A stretch of 64,000 nucleotides of DNA. Source: Strigomonas culicis. Lineage: Eukaryota; Euglenozoa; Kinetoplastea; Trypanosomatida; Trypanosomatidae. Shown here piece after piece: positions 57,301 to 64,000 of this stretch (position 1 is the first letter of the stretch; the number at the start of each line of letters is the position of its first letter). The notes beneath the pieces are model-generated. The model worked only from the letters and a program-made list of their open reading frames with translations. It was not told the DNA's origin and ran no database searches. Both the position numbers and the translations under genes were made by a program. The DNA is taken from contig AUXH01000010.1 of the NCBI GenBank assembly GCA_000482145.1, positions 24,333 through 88,332 on the forward strand. Reading direction: 5' to 3'.

Positions 57301-59030
57301 AACGCCACCGCCCGCTCCCGCAGGCGGTGGAAAAGAACGCGCCGCGTGAGCGCCGCCAGTCGGTCCTGGGCAGTGCCGTCCGCGTGCGCGCCGCCGCGGC
57401 CCCGCCGCCGCTGCAGCAGCTCCTTCAGCAGCTCGAAGTAGCCGCGCACCAGATCGCGCTCCTCTACCTGCAGCGCCACCAGCGCGTCCGCCGGCGGCGC
57501 GGCGTCGGCCGCCGCCGGCCGCAGAGGCGGCGCGAAGCCGAGCACCGGCGGCGGCGGGATGGGGAAGAAGGGCAGACTCGCCAGCAGCCGCAGTGGCACC
57601 CAGCAGGGCGCCGCGGCCACCGCCGTCGGCTCGGCAGTGAAGCAGCGCGCGGCGTCCGCGGCCGCTGCGCGCGCCGCGCCCGCGGAGCCGCGCCAGGACA
57701 GCGGGGATGGAATGATGTAGTGTGAAAGATAGAGATGCGGGAGGTGCACGAGCGCGGCGGAGCCACTGGACGTCTTGGGCGCTGCCGCCGCCGCCGCCGC
57801 TGGCGTCGCCGCAAACCGCTCCACACACGCCGCGGCGGCCGCCTGCCACTGCTCGGCCGCCACCGCGTCCAGGGCGTCGGCCGACACGGGCGGCGTCTCC
57901 GGCGCGGACGGGCCGTAGTACTTCGCCATGGTGGTGAGCGTGCAGTAGAAGAGCGGCGGGAACGCCTGTGGGTCGTAGGCGGCCACCTCCGCCGCGGTGA
58001 GGTACTCCCTCTGCACAAAGATCTCCACGCGGCGCCGCAGGGGCAGCGGCGCGTGCTCACACGCGTGGACGCCGTCCGCGGAGCCGCAGCGCTCCACCAT
58101 CTCCCGCGTCAGCAGGAAGGGCACCACCAGCGGCGCCGCGTCCGCGGCCGCGCCGTCGAGCGCCGCCGTCTTCTTCTTCTTCTTCTTCGCCCTCTTGGTG
58201 GTGCCGCCGCCGGCGGTGGCCGTGTCCTGGCCCGCCGCAAGGTAGGCCAGGACACGGCTGCGCTGCCGCTCCGCCTCGGCGAGGGCGCGCGGCAGATACT
58301 GCGTGCGGTAGTAGTAGACCCAAAAGGCGTGGCGGTCGGCCGGCGTGGGGAGCCGATGGTAGAAGGCCATGAACGCGACGGGGACCGCCACGCGATGCGT
58401 CGGTCGCTCGCTGACCAGCAGATAGTCACGGAACGCGTTGCACTGCAGAAAGGGCGGCAGCGCGCTCGCCGCGCCGCCGTCGCCCGCCGCGCCGCTGGCC
58501 ACGCCGAAGAACGTGTCCCAGCGGTCGTGGTGGGTGGTCTCGAACTCCTGGAAGAGCTGATCAAACAGCACCTCGCGGTCATCCCTCGGCTGCCCCGCGG
58601 TCGCGGCCGGCCCCGGTGGCGCCGCGGCGGCGAAGCAGCACCGGTTCTTGCGCCGCAGCGCGTACGCGAAGGCGTGCTGCTGCAGCGGGCAGAGCAGGCT
58701 CCCGCCGGAAGTGACCCACAGCGGGGCGCCTGCCGCCGCCGCGGCCGATGGATGCGGCAGCGGCGGCGGGGCGCTCCCCGGCGCCTCCGTGAAGTGCTGG
58801 AGCAGCGCCGTCTCTCGTGGGTTCAGCACAAAGTAGCGCTCCCCCACCTTGGGCGCCTGGGCGCCGTCCGCGCCCGCCCTGCCGCTGGGCAGCACCGGGT
58901 GGTCACCGTCCGGCTCCGCTGCCTTATCCGCGGCGGCGATCGTAACGGACCGCGTCCCGCTGCGCCATGCGTGAGCCACAGGCAGTCGGAGGAGGCATGC
59001 GCCGCGCGGTGCTCTCACGAGGCGGTACAT
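54372..59030 (-). CDS. Large probable mitochondrial protein, unknown, 1552 aa
   Basis: No family recognised. The start is the ATG 59028-59030, giving MYRLVRAPRGACLLRLPVAHAWR, a convincing mitochondrial presequence (Arg-rich, no acid for ~35 residues). A longer frame would cross the polypyrimidine tract at about 59088-59106 and AG at 59082-59083. The protein is Ala/Arg/Pro-rich with a high content of Tyr and Phe, and alternates folded and Ala-rich segments. Recurring short motifs such as PFLQCNAFRDYLLVSE, LPFVYFFPLSALAYLQ and TYEPRIFFYRISDLG suggest several small modules. The C-terminus is basic and aromatic (RRRVWKNVTVTVVNTQELKW). Size, charge and targeting would suit a large trypanosomatid-specific mitoribosomal or mitoribosome-assembly protein, but that is inference. 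Confidence 0.75.
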   Translation of the reverse strand: MYRLVRAPRGACLLRLPVAHAWRSGTRSVTIAAADKAAEPDGDHPVLPSGRAGADGAQAPKVGERYFVLNPRETALLQHFTEAPGSAPPPLPHPSAAAAAGAPLWVTSGGSLLCPLQQHAFAYALRRKNRCCFAAAAPPGPAATAGQPRDDREVLFDQLFQEFETTHHDRWDTFFGVASGAAGDGGAASALPPFLQCNAFRDYLLVSERPTHRVAVPVAFMAFYHRLPTPADRHAFWVYYYRTQYLPRALAEAERQRSRVLAYLAAGQDTATAGGGTTKRAKKKKKKTAALDGAAADAAPLVVPFLLTREMVERCGSADGVHACEHAPLPLRRRVEIFVQREYLTAAEVAAYDPQAFPPLFYCTLTTMAKYYGPSAPETPPVSADALDAVAAEQWQAAAAACVERFAATPAAAAAAAPKTSSGSAALVHLPHLYLSHYIIPSPLSWRGSAGAARAAAADAARCFTAEPTAVAAAPCWVPLRLLASLPFFPIPPPPVLGFAPPLRPAAADAAPPADALVALQVEERDLVRGYFELLKELLQRRRGRGGAHADGTAQDRLAALTRRVLFHRLRERAVAFYDSAIVLRDRQAAAGAAGEPFEQTRREQCNVNDYAFANTRWDYLSAFWRRRTDATYHLPFVYFFPLSALAYLQTGLRQRAAEMAVLRRQQLYQRSRQRRWEARRPWRGADAAAPVHAFAPHDLGAEAAATDIFFPLAEPQLRRVTSVLQLRPDVQRVRFHAWELERAVRRRAPLLRDGAGAAASTVAAAFRVYADYYPLLQRRRSDARRLYQRLTQFRVLRSVTRDSPFAARGGGAGGGVNRYRFSGAFEYANEDSRRLRHLVTDGNTVRYGNTRYVNLADTTLASFFDSHFAAAHCVPLTEDGEVFFPLIEAVRMRQARPLLQRGRVPPPPATAAAPASGAASSIFLDKIRELTATTATPRDSAARAPVVLQDPGDAQLQFPHYGRYEKVNYARQQQRDLRYYFESPYWVEVRADMEERWGVRPLPQVTLDAPLPAQDLAAGVAPPPAAASGYHNNDPRARPISYKGRLYINAEQTTDASVFNAKTCSPAHMVQVVTEVGVFSVQSWQERRRLQKAVAAALAAREPGAAAPPAHCFVSRKVVEEAGLQLRPGALWLQLEELHLWSWDFFENRSRTRRDAEVLDPHVTDVEEEEDEETYRRRMKSYQLNAKKDKEKYVLDVVYAGDLMEQEQLLFLLTYEPRIFFYRISDLGQPCPDSLYALHMAAEPCNTYVPLVRPTSPDAPSLAAEVHGVGAAERWDLEELAAAQAMAAEGQPPQRDGWQLASLFPSFPVTPPPTAAPPPRSNTDMLSLFHYYNETVSRLQADPARASPGEADAATVAALHAHRAAIEAHNRAHVTASYVRQLRQRALARKRARYNYFAQSQISMAARMQMAVLALRMRYTEAAARRGRAAGLPFCDDAADRGLLWVTTDFLLEQQAALAPRGEETVALEVTLQVHMTESEARAYEGRPTRGPAAGADDSEGHPHPETEGPKKRRRVWKNVTVTVVNTQELKWTASRSSMAHESQFWISKQY

Positions 59031-60034
59031 GGTGTTGTGTGCAGCAGTGCGTGCGGAAGGGTGAGGGAAATAAACAATAATCTGAACGAGGGAAAGGGGA
59101 AAAAAGGATGAATGTGATGTAGAAGGAGAGAGAGAAAAAAACTGTGTGATGTGAACCACGTGCAGCTCAGAAAAAAAAAGGATAAGATAGGAAATGTAAG
59201 TATGAGCTGCAACTTCCTCGAAGTGAATTTATACAATAGTTTGTATATTCTTTTTCTTGTGTGTCTTTCTAGATTTGAAAAAAAAAAGACAGAGAACAAA
59301 AGAAGGATAAGGTTCAAAATACAAAAATATGTGGTTCGCTTTCTGTTCTTCAATTCCGTTTAAAAGTAAAAGCAAAAACGAATAGTGTATTAACATAAAT
59401 GAGCGACGAAACCATATAGAGAGATCCATAGATAGATGTGTTTTTGTTTTGCTTTTTTTTTCATTTTTCTTAGTGAGTTATAAAAAAAAAGGTTCTACGC
59501 AATGATTGGTGATATTATATGTACCTTTATCTTGTTTTCCGTGCATGTTCTCCTCTCTTGCTGCGCGACAGCATTCATGTAAAGCTATCAGTAAGATCAT
59601 GTGCAGCAAAAAGAAAAAAAAGCGATAAAGGACAAAAAGATGAAAATGTCCGTAGAGAGAAAAGGAAAGAAAAAAAAGGCATTGAGCGCAATTATCGATG
59701 GAAGTACATTTAAGCATTCAACCACCTGCAAATAGTTTTTTTAAAAAAAAAGAGAGAGCAAGCGACATATACATCTCAACAAATGAAAGGAATTCCTTTC
59801 ATCCCTCCTTCTTTGTCACTCTGTCTCTCTCACCCTCTCTCTTCAAAAAAAAAAAGATGCAGAACATTACAAGGAAAAAAAAACTTTTTTTGTGTGTGGA
59901 TGTGCCTATATACTCGAGCCCACACTCAATGAGGGTGTAGTGGACAAAAGAAACCAACGATGACAACCACAATAATAACAAAAAGAAACAAGAACAACAA
60001 AAGAGGGAGAGAGACAACATCATCTTTTGCGTTC
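59031..60034 (-). other. AT-rich intergenic gap
   Basis: A 1 kb spacer. The purine run at about 59088-59106 (polypyrimidine on the coding strand) with an AG at 59082-59083 is the probable splice site of the 1552-residue gene. The rest is A/T homopolymer-rich and likely 3' UTR of the PLAC8 gene. No gene is seen. Confidence 0.5.
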
Positions 60035-60742
60035 TTATCGTATCTCCACCTCCACCGGCACCTCGGAGGGCTTCTCGTAGCAGAACGCCCCGGGGAACTC
60101 ATCCATGATTGTCATCTCCAGCAGCATCTGCTGTACCGCGCAGCAGCGGCAGCAGGCCGACACACAGCAGTCACCGATGCCGCTGCCCGCGATCTGGTAC
60201 CGGTCCCGCAGGATCTGCCGCAACTGGACGACATACACAAACGAAAAGGGAAAACACCCCAGCGCGAAGTCGATACAAAACAGGCCGCAGCAGAAGAATA
60301 CATTAAAGTGGCCGCGCTTGTTGTGCATCAGGTAACAGCCCTGCCGTGTCATTTGACAGTAGCAGCAGAGGTTGCCTTCCAGGAAACTAGAGCAGTCGTG
60401 GCAGCAGACCCAGAGCCCATAGTGGAAGGGCCTGCGGCCGTTGCGCGACCCACTCAGTGGAATCGAGGTGCTACTCGCCGCACCCCCATGCACCGCGTTC
60501 GTCGTGTTGTCCGTCGATTGCGCCTGTTGGCCGTCCACAATACCAGCGCGGTCAGCGTCGTAACCGTAGGCGCTGTGGCGCTGCGCCACAGCGGAGTGAG
60601 AGAACTGCCGACACGTGGGGTTGTTCACAACGTTACTGCTATTCGTGGTGTTCGTACGATTGCCCGCGCTCCCGTGAGTCGCGTCTGGGGCTATGCTGAC
60701 GATGATGTCCTGCGTAGATGCGTAGTCATTGGTTTGCATCAT
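60035..60742 (-). CDS. PLAC8/Ama1-type Cys-rich protein, 235 aa
   Basis: The first ~105 residues are Asn/Ser/Thr-rich and probably disordered. From about 108 to 215 there is a Cys-rich PLAC8-like domain: GLWVCCHDCSSFLEGNLCCYCQ, the CCGLFCIDFALGCFPFSF segment with a hydrophobic stretch, RQILRDRYQIAGSGIGDCC (the R..R..Y.I.G....DC pattern of the family) and CCRCCAVQQMLLEM, corresponding to the CP.C...Q...E motif. PLAC8 proteins are small Cys-rich membrane-associated proteins; in trypanosomatids they are annotated as Ama1. Function is not established. The C-terminus is Glu/Val-rich (EVPVEVEIR). ATG at 60740-60742, with a second ATG immediately following. It is the most diverged of three tandem family members in this window. 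Confidence 0.8.
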   Translation of the reverse strand: MMQTNDYASTQDIIVSIAPDATHGSAGNRTNTTNSSNVVNNPTCRQFSHSAVAQRHSAYGYDADRAGIVDGQQAQSTDNTTNAVHGGAASSTSIPLSGSRNGRRPFHYGLWVCCHDCSSFLEGNLCCYCQMTRQGCYLMHNKRGHFNVFFCCGLFCIDFALGCFPFSFVYVVQLRQILRDRYQIAGSGIGDCCVSACCRCCAVQQMLLEMTIMDEFPGAFCYEKPSEVPVEVEIR

Positions 60743-61671
60743 GTATCGTTGTGATAGCAGAGGCAGCCACAGTAAAGAGCAACAGTCAAATCAAAAAAGA
60801 CGAGTAGTAGTCGTGAAGACCGTGTATAATACAGTAGTACAGTCTAGTCGTAGGCGGTGTGTGCTACAATTTCACTCCTTTGTTCGCGTCTTATAGATAA
60901 TAGTCACATCAAGAGAAACAAAAAAAAAGAGAGAGATGAGGAAAGAGAGATAGGAAGAAACTACCACAACCTCATCTGTCAACTGATGGCAGCTACGAAC
61001 GTTCACTTAAACGTGCTAAAAAGGGATGGACTAAGCATTACAACAAACAATGAACCAAAACACTTATGGCAGCGGAGGAGACGGTGAACAACACATTCAT
61101 ACACCATTTTAAATTTATTCTCCTCTTTTTCTTTTTTCTTTTTGAGTGTATGCGTGTCTTATTGTTAATAATTTGCTCTGTTTTTTTTTTTACCGTGTCT
61201 TCTTAGGCGGAGAGAATCAATAGACCGCATAGCATTTACTTATGAAAAGTATACAACTGCCAGAGAGGAAAAAAAAGCAATACATATATATATAATGAAA
61301 AGCAAGAAAAAAAAATGAGTAGCTCCAATAATGTGACATTGCATCACAAATCTCTTCGCTGGCATTTGAAAAAGCACCATGTTATGGAGCACATATTCAT
61401 ATATTCAATTGTAGTGAAGCAAAAAAGCAACAAAAAAAAAAGAGAGAGTGTATTTGGACACAGCGAAAAAAAAAGTTGTATACACATTTGTATTCACAAA
61501 AAAAAGAAAAAAAACCGAAGAAAAAAAAAGTGTTTCAACCGTTCAGTAAAAAAAAAAAGACAAGTGGTGTTATCACTTGTCGTTTCCTATTATAGATTTG
61601 CTTCTTCTTCTGTGGGATAAAGGTTGCAAGATGTACCTCAGTAGATCCAACACACACTGAAGAAGAAATAC

Positions 61672-61707
<36 letters not shown>

Positions 61708-61876
61708 ATTATAAGTTTTATAGAGAAACCGCTAAAAGGTGCAGGAACAATACAATGTATGTGCAAGCAGCACTCCACAGCACTCCTCCTACTTCTATCA
61801 ATGTAAAATCTCTTATATATGGATATATATGTACATGTATTTATCATACACAGCGACATTGGTGCGCAAGCCGACC
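60743..61876 (-). other. AT-rich intergenic gap with TA/TG microsatellite
   Basis: A 1.1 kb spacer between PLAC8 genes. A (TA)n run at about 61671-61697 passes into (TG)n to about 61706. A long purine run at about 60911-60960 on the + strand may be the polypyrimidine tract for the gene at 60742. No gene is seen. Confidence 0.5.
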
Positions 61877-62713
61877 CTACTCCCCGTCCATCTCGACGCG
61901 CTGCGGTCGCGGGTACGGGTCGACGCAGCAGCAGCAGCGGCAGCCCGACAGCGGTGGCCGGATGCCGTGCGCGTACAGCTCGCCGTAGCCCTGCGCGACG
62001 ACGCACGGCAGGCATGTCATCGCGGCCAGGCAGTCGCGCGCGTAGGTGCCCTCGATGCCGTAGCGCTCCCGCGTCTTGTACCGCACCTGCGCGGCCACAC
62101 AGGTGGCGGCCGGCCCCCAGACGCACCCCGCGCAGATGGACAGTGTGCAGCAGAGGCAGCAGTCCGCCGCAATGAGCCACGCGGCGTAGCAGCGGCAGAA
62201 GAAATCGTCCTCGGCGCTGTCGTTGATGCACAGGTTGCACTGCCGCGCGAGGTGGCAGTAAAGGCAGCGGAACGCTTCGCAGCTGTAGCCGCACCCGTTG
62301 GAGCGGCAGCGCCAGAAGTCCAGCAGGGAGAAGGTGAAGTGGCCCTTGCGGTGGACAAAATGCGCGTGGTCGAACGCGTCGTGCCGCGCGCGGCGGCGCG
62401 CTGGGGCGCGGTACGGGCAGTCCACGTCCCCACGCCCCTCGTCCACCGCCGCGTCGAGGCTCGCCACATAGCGGTGGCTCCCGCAGCGGTCGTACGTCTC
62501 TTTGGCTGAGCTGCCGGCTGACGGTTCGTCGCTGTCGCCGCCTCCCTTCGCGTCCGCCGCCGCCATGGTCGGCGGGTCTGCAGCCGAAGGAGCCGGCCGG
62601 ACGCTGCCCGGACGCGCCACGGAAACGCGGCGCTGCTCCTGCGGCAGGACGCCGCCGGCAGCCGGCGCGCACCCTAGCGCTTCCTCTTCCCCAACGGTGT
62701 TTTGTGGGGGCAT
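61877..62713 (-). CDS. PLAC8/Ama1-type Cys-rich protein, 278 aa
   Basis: The N-terminal ~120 residues are Ala/Arg/Gly-rich and disordered. The PLAC8-like part (about 125-265) has FTFSLLDFWRC, CEAFRCLYCHLARQCNLC, a hydrophobic Cys-rich span AADCCLCCTLSICAGCVWG, RYKTRERYGIEGTYARDC and CLPCVVAQGYGEL, which is the CP.C...Q...E hallmark. It ends in a short Cys cluster (CRCCCCVDPYPRPQ). The order agrees with the partial gene at 63604, and CLYCHLARQCNLC aligns with that gene's FYCNLARQCNMC, so the two are close paralogues. Probably membrane-associated; role unknown. The ATG is 62711-62713. Confidence 0.85.
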   Translation of the reverse strand: MPPQNTVGEEEALGCAPAAGGVLPQEQRRVSVARPGSVRPAPSAADPPTMAAADAKGGGDSDEPSAGSSAKETYDRCGSHRYVASLDAAVDEGRGDVDCPYRAPARRRARHDAFDHAHFVHRKGHFTFSLLDFWRCRSNGCGYSCEAFRCLYCHLARQCNLCINDSAEDDFFCRCYAAWLIAADCCLCCTLSICAGCVWGPAATCVAAQVRYKTRERYGIEGTYARDCLAAMTCLPCVVAQGYGELYAHGIRPPLSGCRCCCCVDPYPRPQRVEMDGE

Positions 62714-63603
62714 CGACGAAGCGGGTAGTAAAAAGAGGAACGATCTTTCTCTCCTATGTTTTCCTTACAGAAAAAATATGCTTTAATTGATCAAAATAGA
62801 TTAATATGCAGTAGATTTGATGTGCTACGAGCACACATATCGTTTCGCGTTGTTTCCTATAATTCATACAATAAGAAACAAGAGAAGAGAGAGAGCAGCA
62901 AACAGTTGTCGCACACACGCCCGACCATGCAGCGCTGGCCGCACAGAGAGGTTTGCAGAAGCGATAGAAGCAGAAGGGACACACACGCAACCACACGTGC
63001 TCACATGCGTTTATTTGTCATATTTCCAGAAATATATAGAAGATGTCATAACCGGGGTGGTCGTGATGAATGAAAAGAGGGGAAATAAACAAAAAATCAC
63101 ATTTTTCACTATTGCATTATTATTGTTGTCATTTTTCAAAGACTAAAAGAGAGTGATATGTATCAATAAATATAAAAAAAAATTTATAAAAAAAGAAAAA
63201 AAATGATACTATAAAAAAAGAGAGAACAAATGCTATATGATTAAAATACTAACTGATTTTTTTTTAAATAATTAAAAACAAAATTATCTATTATGACCTG
63301 GCGCATTTACACTTATCAAATTTGTATGTTTTTTTTTATTGCATACAAAAAGATCATGATTATTATTGTACTCTTTATGTTTCATTCCAACTGCCGCACA
63401 CGCACCTCAACATCCGCGCTGCCGTGCAGTAGAACCATTATAACCATACAAATGGATACACACAAAGTAAAGAAAAAAGGGGGAAAAGAGAATGAAGTGA
63501 GCGCTCTGGCTCACAAATACTACAACAAGGGGGAGGCAGCAATGACCATCCACATACGTTATAACGTAGAAAAAGAAAGGAAAAGAAGACACGAAAAAAA
63601 AAA
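62714..63603 (-). other. AT-rich intergenic gap
   Basis: A 890-base spacer. The purine stretch at about 62729-62740 on the + strand, close to the ATG at 62713, is the candidate polypyrimidine tract. The region 63150-63260 is nearly pure A/T/G with A-runs. No gene is seen. Confidence 0.45.
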
Positions 63604-64000
63604 CTAATCCATCTTCTGCGGCTCCGGGTACGAGTTGCCGCAGCAGCTCGTCGGGTGGTTGAAGCCGTGTACGTAGAACTCGCCCAGCGTCTGCTGCACC
63701 ACGCACCACGGGCAGCACATCGCCGCCCAGCAGTCGCAGCAGCAGCCGCCCTGGATGTTGAAGCGCTGCCGTGTGTTGCCGCGCGTGCAGCAGTTCGCGC
63801 AGCAAGCGATGGGGCCGCCGCAGCAGCAGAGGATCGCCATCGACCCGCTGACCACCGCGTCCACCAGCGCCATGCAGAAACACGCGCAGCAGCACCCGCA
63901 CCCGCCGAACTCGCCGTTGCAGCACATGTTGCACTGCCGCGCCAGGTTACAGTAGAAGCAGCACAGCGCCTCGCAGCAGAAGCCGGAGCCCTGGCTGCAG
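63604..64000 (-). CDS. PLAC8/Ama1-type Cys-rich protein, 5' end outside window
   Basis: The frame is open to the window edge, so the N-terminus is missing; an internal ATG at 63925-63927 is not the start because coding continues upstream as CCEALCCFYCNLARQC. The visible 132 residues contain a very Cys-rich stretch (GGCGCCCACFCMALVDAVVSG), a hydrophobic span, TRQRFNIQGGCCCDCWAA and CCPWCVVQQTLGEF, the CP.C...Q...E hallmark of PLAC8. It ends NSYPEPQKMD at the stop near 63604. It is the first-transcribed of three tandem paralogues. Confidence 0.85.
   Translation of the reverse strand, partial: CSQGSGFCCEALCCFYCNLARQCNMCCNGEFGGCGCCCACFCMALVDAVVSGSMAILCCCGGPIACCANCCTRGNTRQRFNIQGGCCCDCWAAMCCPWCVVQQTLGEFYVHGFNHPTSCCGNSYPEPQKMD

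Noticed and set aside
61638..62672. A 344-codon minus-strand frame overlapping the PLAC8 gene
   Set aside because: It is the +1 shadow of the PLAC8 gene and runs into the TA/TG microsatellite.
63150..63260. Possible replication origin from extreme A/T richness
   Set aside because: A/T richness is shared by all gaps in the window and nothing specific marks this one.

Overview
The window reads as nuclear DNA of a trypanosomatid (Kinetoplastea). About 27 protein-coding genes all lie on the minus strand, with no introns and no strand switch in 64 kb. Coding sequence is very GC-rich at third positions. The gaps are AT-rich and carry purine runs on the + strand, which are polypyrimidine tracts on the coding strand just upstream of start codons. 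This is the expected layout of one polycistronic transcription unit matured by spliced-leader trans-splicing and polyadenylation. I cannot name the genus from sequence alone. Window coordinates run against transcription: the gene at 64000 is transcribed first and the one at position 1 last.

From high to low coordinate (5' to 3' of the transcript) the order is as follows. Three tandem PLAC8/Ama1-type cysteine-rich proteins (63604-64000 partial, 61877-62713, 60035-60742). A 1552-residue probable mitochondrial protein of unknown function. A kinesin with a C-terminal PH-like domain. A P1/S1-type nuclease with signal peptide and C-terminal membrane anchor. A glucose-6-phosphate 1-epimerase-like protein. 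A SAMHD1-like HD-domain phosphohydrolase with long extra termini. An RluA-type pseudouridine synthase. A RAD17-like checkpoint clamp loader with a frameshift near its C-terminus. Phosphopantothenoylcysteine decarboxylase. An AP-4 epsilon-like adaptin. A PUS3-like tRNA pseudouridine synthase. A PEK-type (eIF2-alpha-kinase-like) protein kinase. Two tandem TauE/SafE (TSUP) membrane transporters. A DUF1796-type papain-like cysteine peptidase candidate. A type I membrane protein. Two conserved-looking unknowns. A small membrane protein. EMC4. An HSP33 chaperone. Two tandem SEC14 proteins, one frameshifted. A coiled-coil unknown. A ClpB/Hsp100-type AAA+ ATPase cut off at position 1.

The genes do not form a pathway, which is normal for trypanosomatid gene clusters. 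Three local families (SEC14 x2, TSUP x2, PLAC8 x3) look like tandem duplications, and the TSUP pair shows a mosaic of perfect and diverged blocks that suggests gene conversion. Two coding sequences (SEC14 at 4598-5414 and RAD17 at 36527-39750) need a one-base-type frame change to read through; the RAD17 one sits in G-runs and is probably a sequence error. The most interesting items are the kinase with a large insertion between its catalytic loop and DFG-equivalent motif, the transporters with a cysteine-rich ectodomain, HSP33 in a eukaryote, the RAD17 with an atypical Walker A, and a repeat-rich 1.3 kb intergenic gap. I found no CRISPR array, insertion sequence, rRNA or convincing tRNA, and no clearly new multi-gene system.
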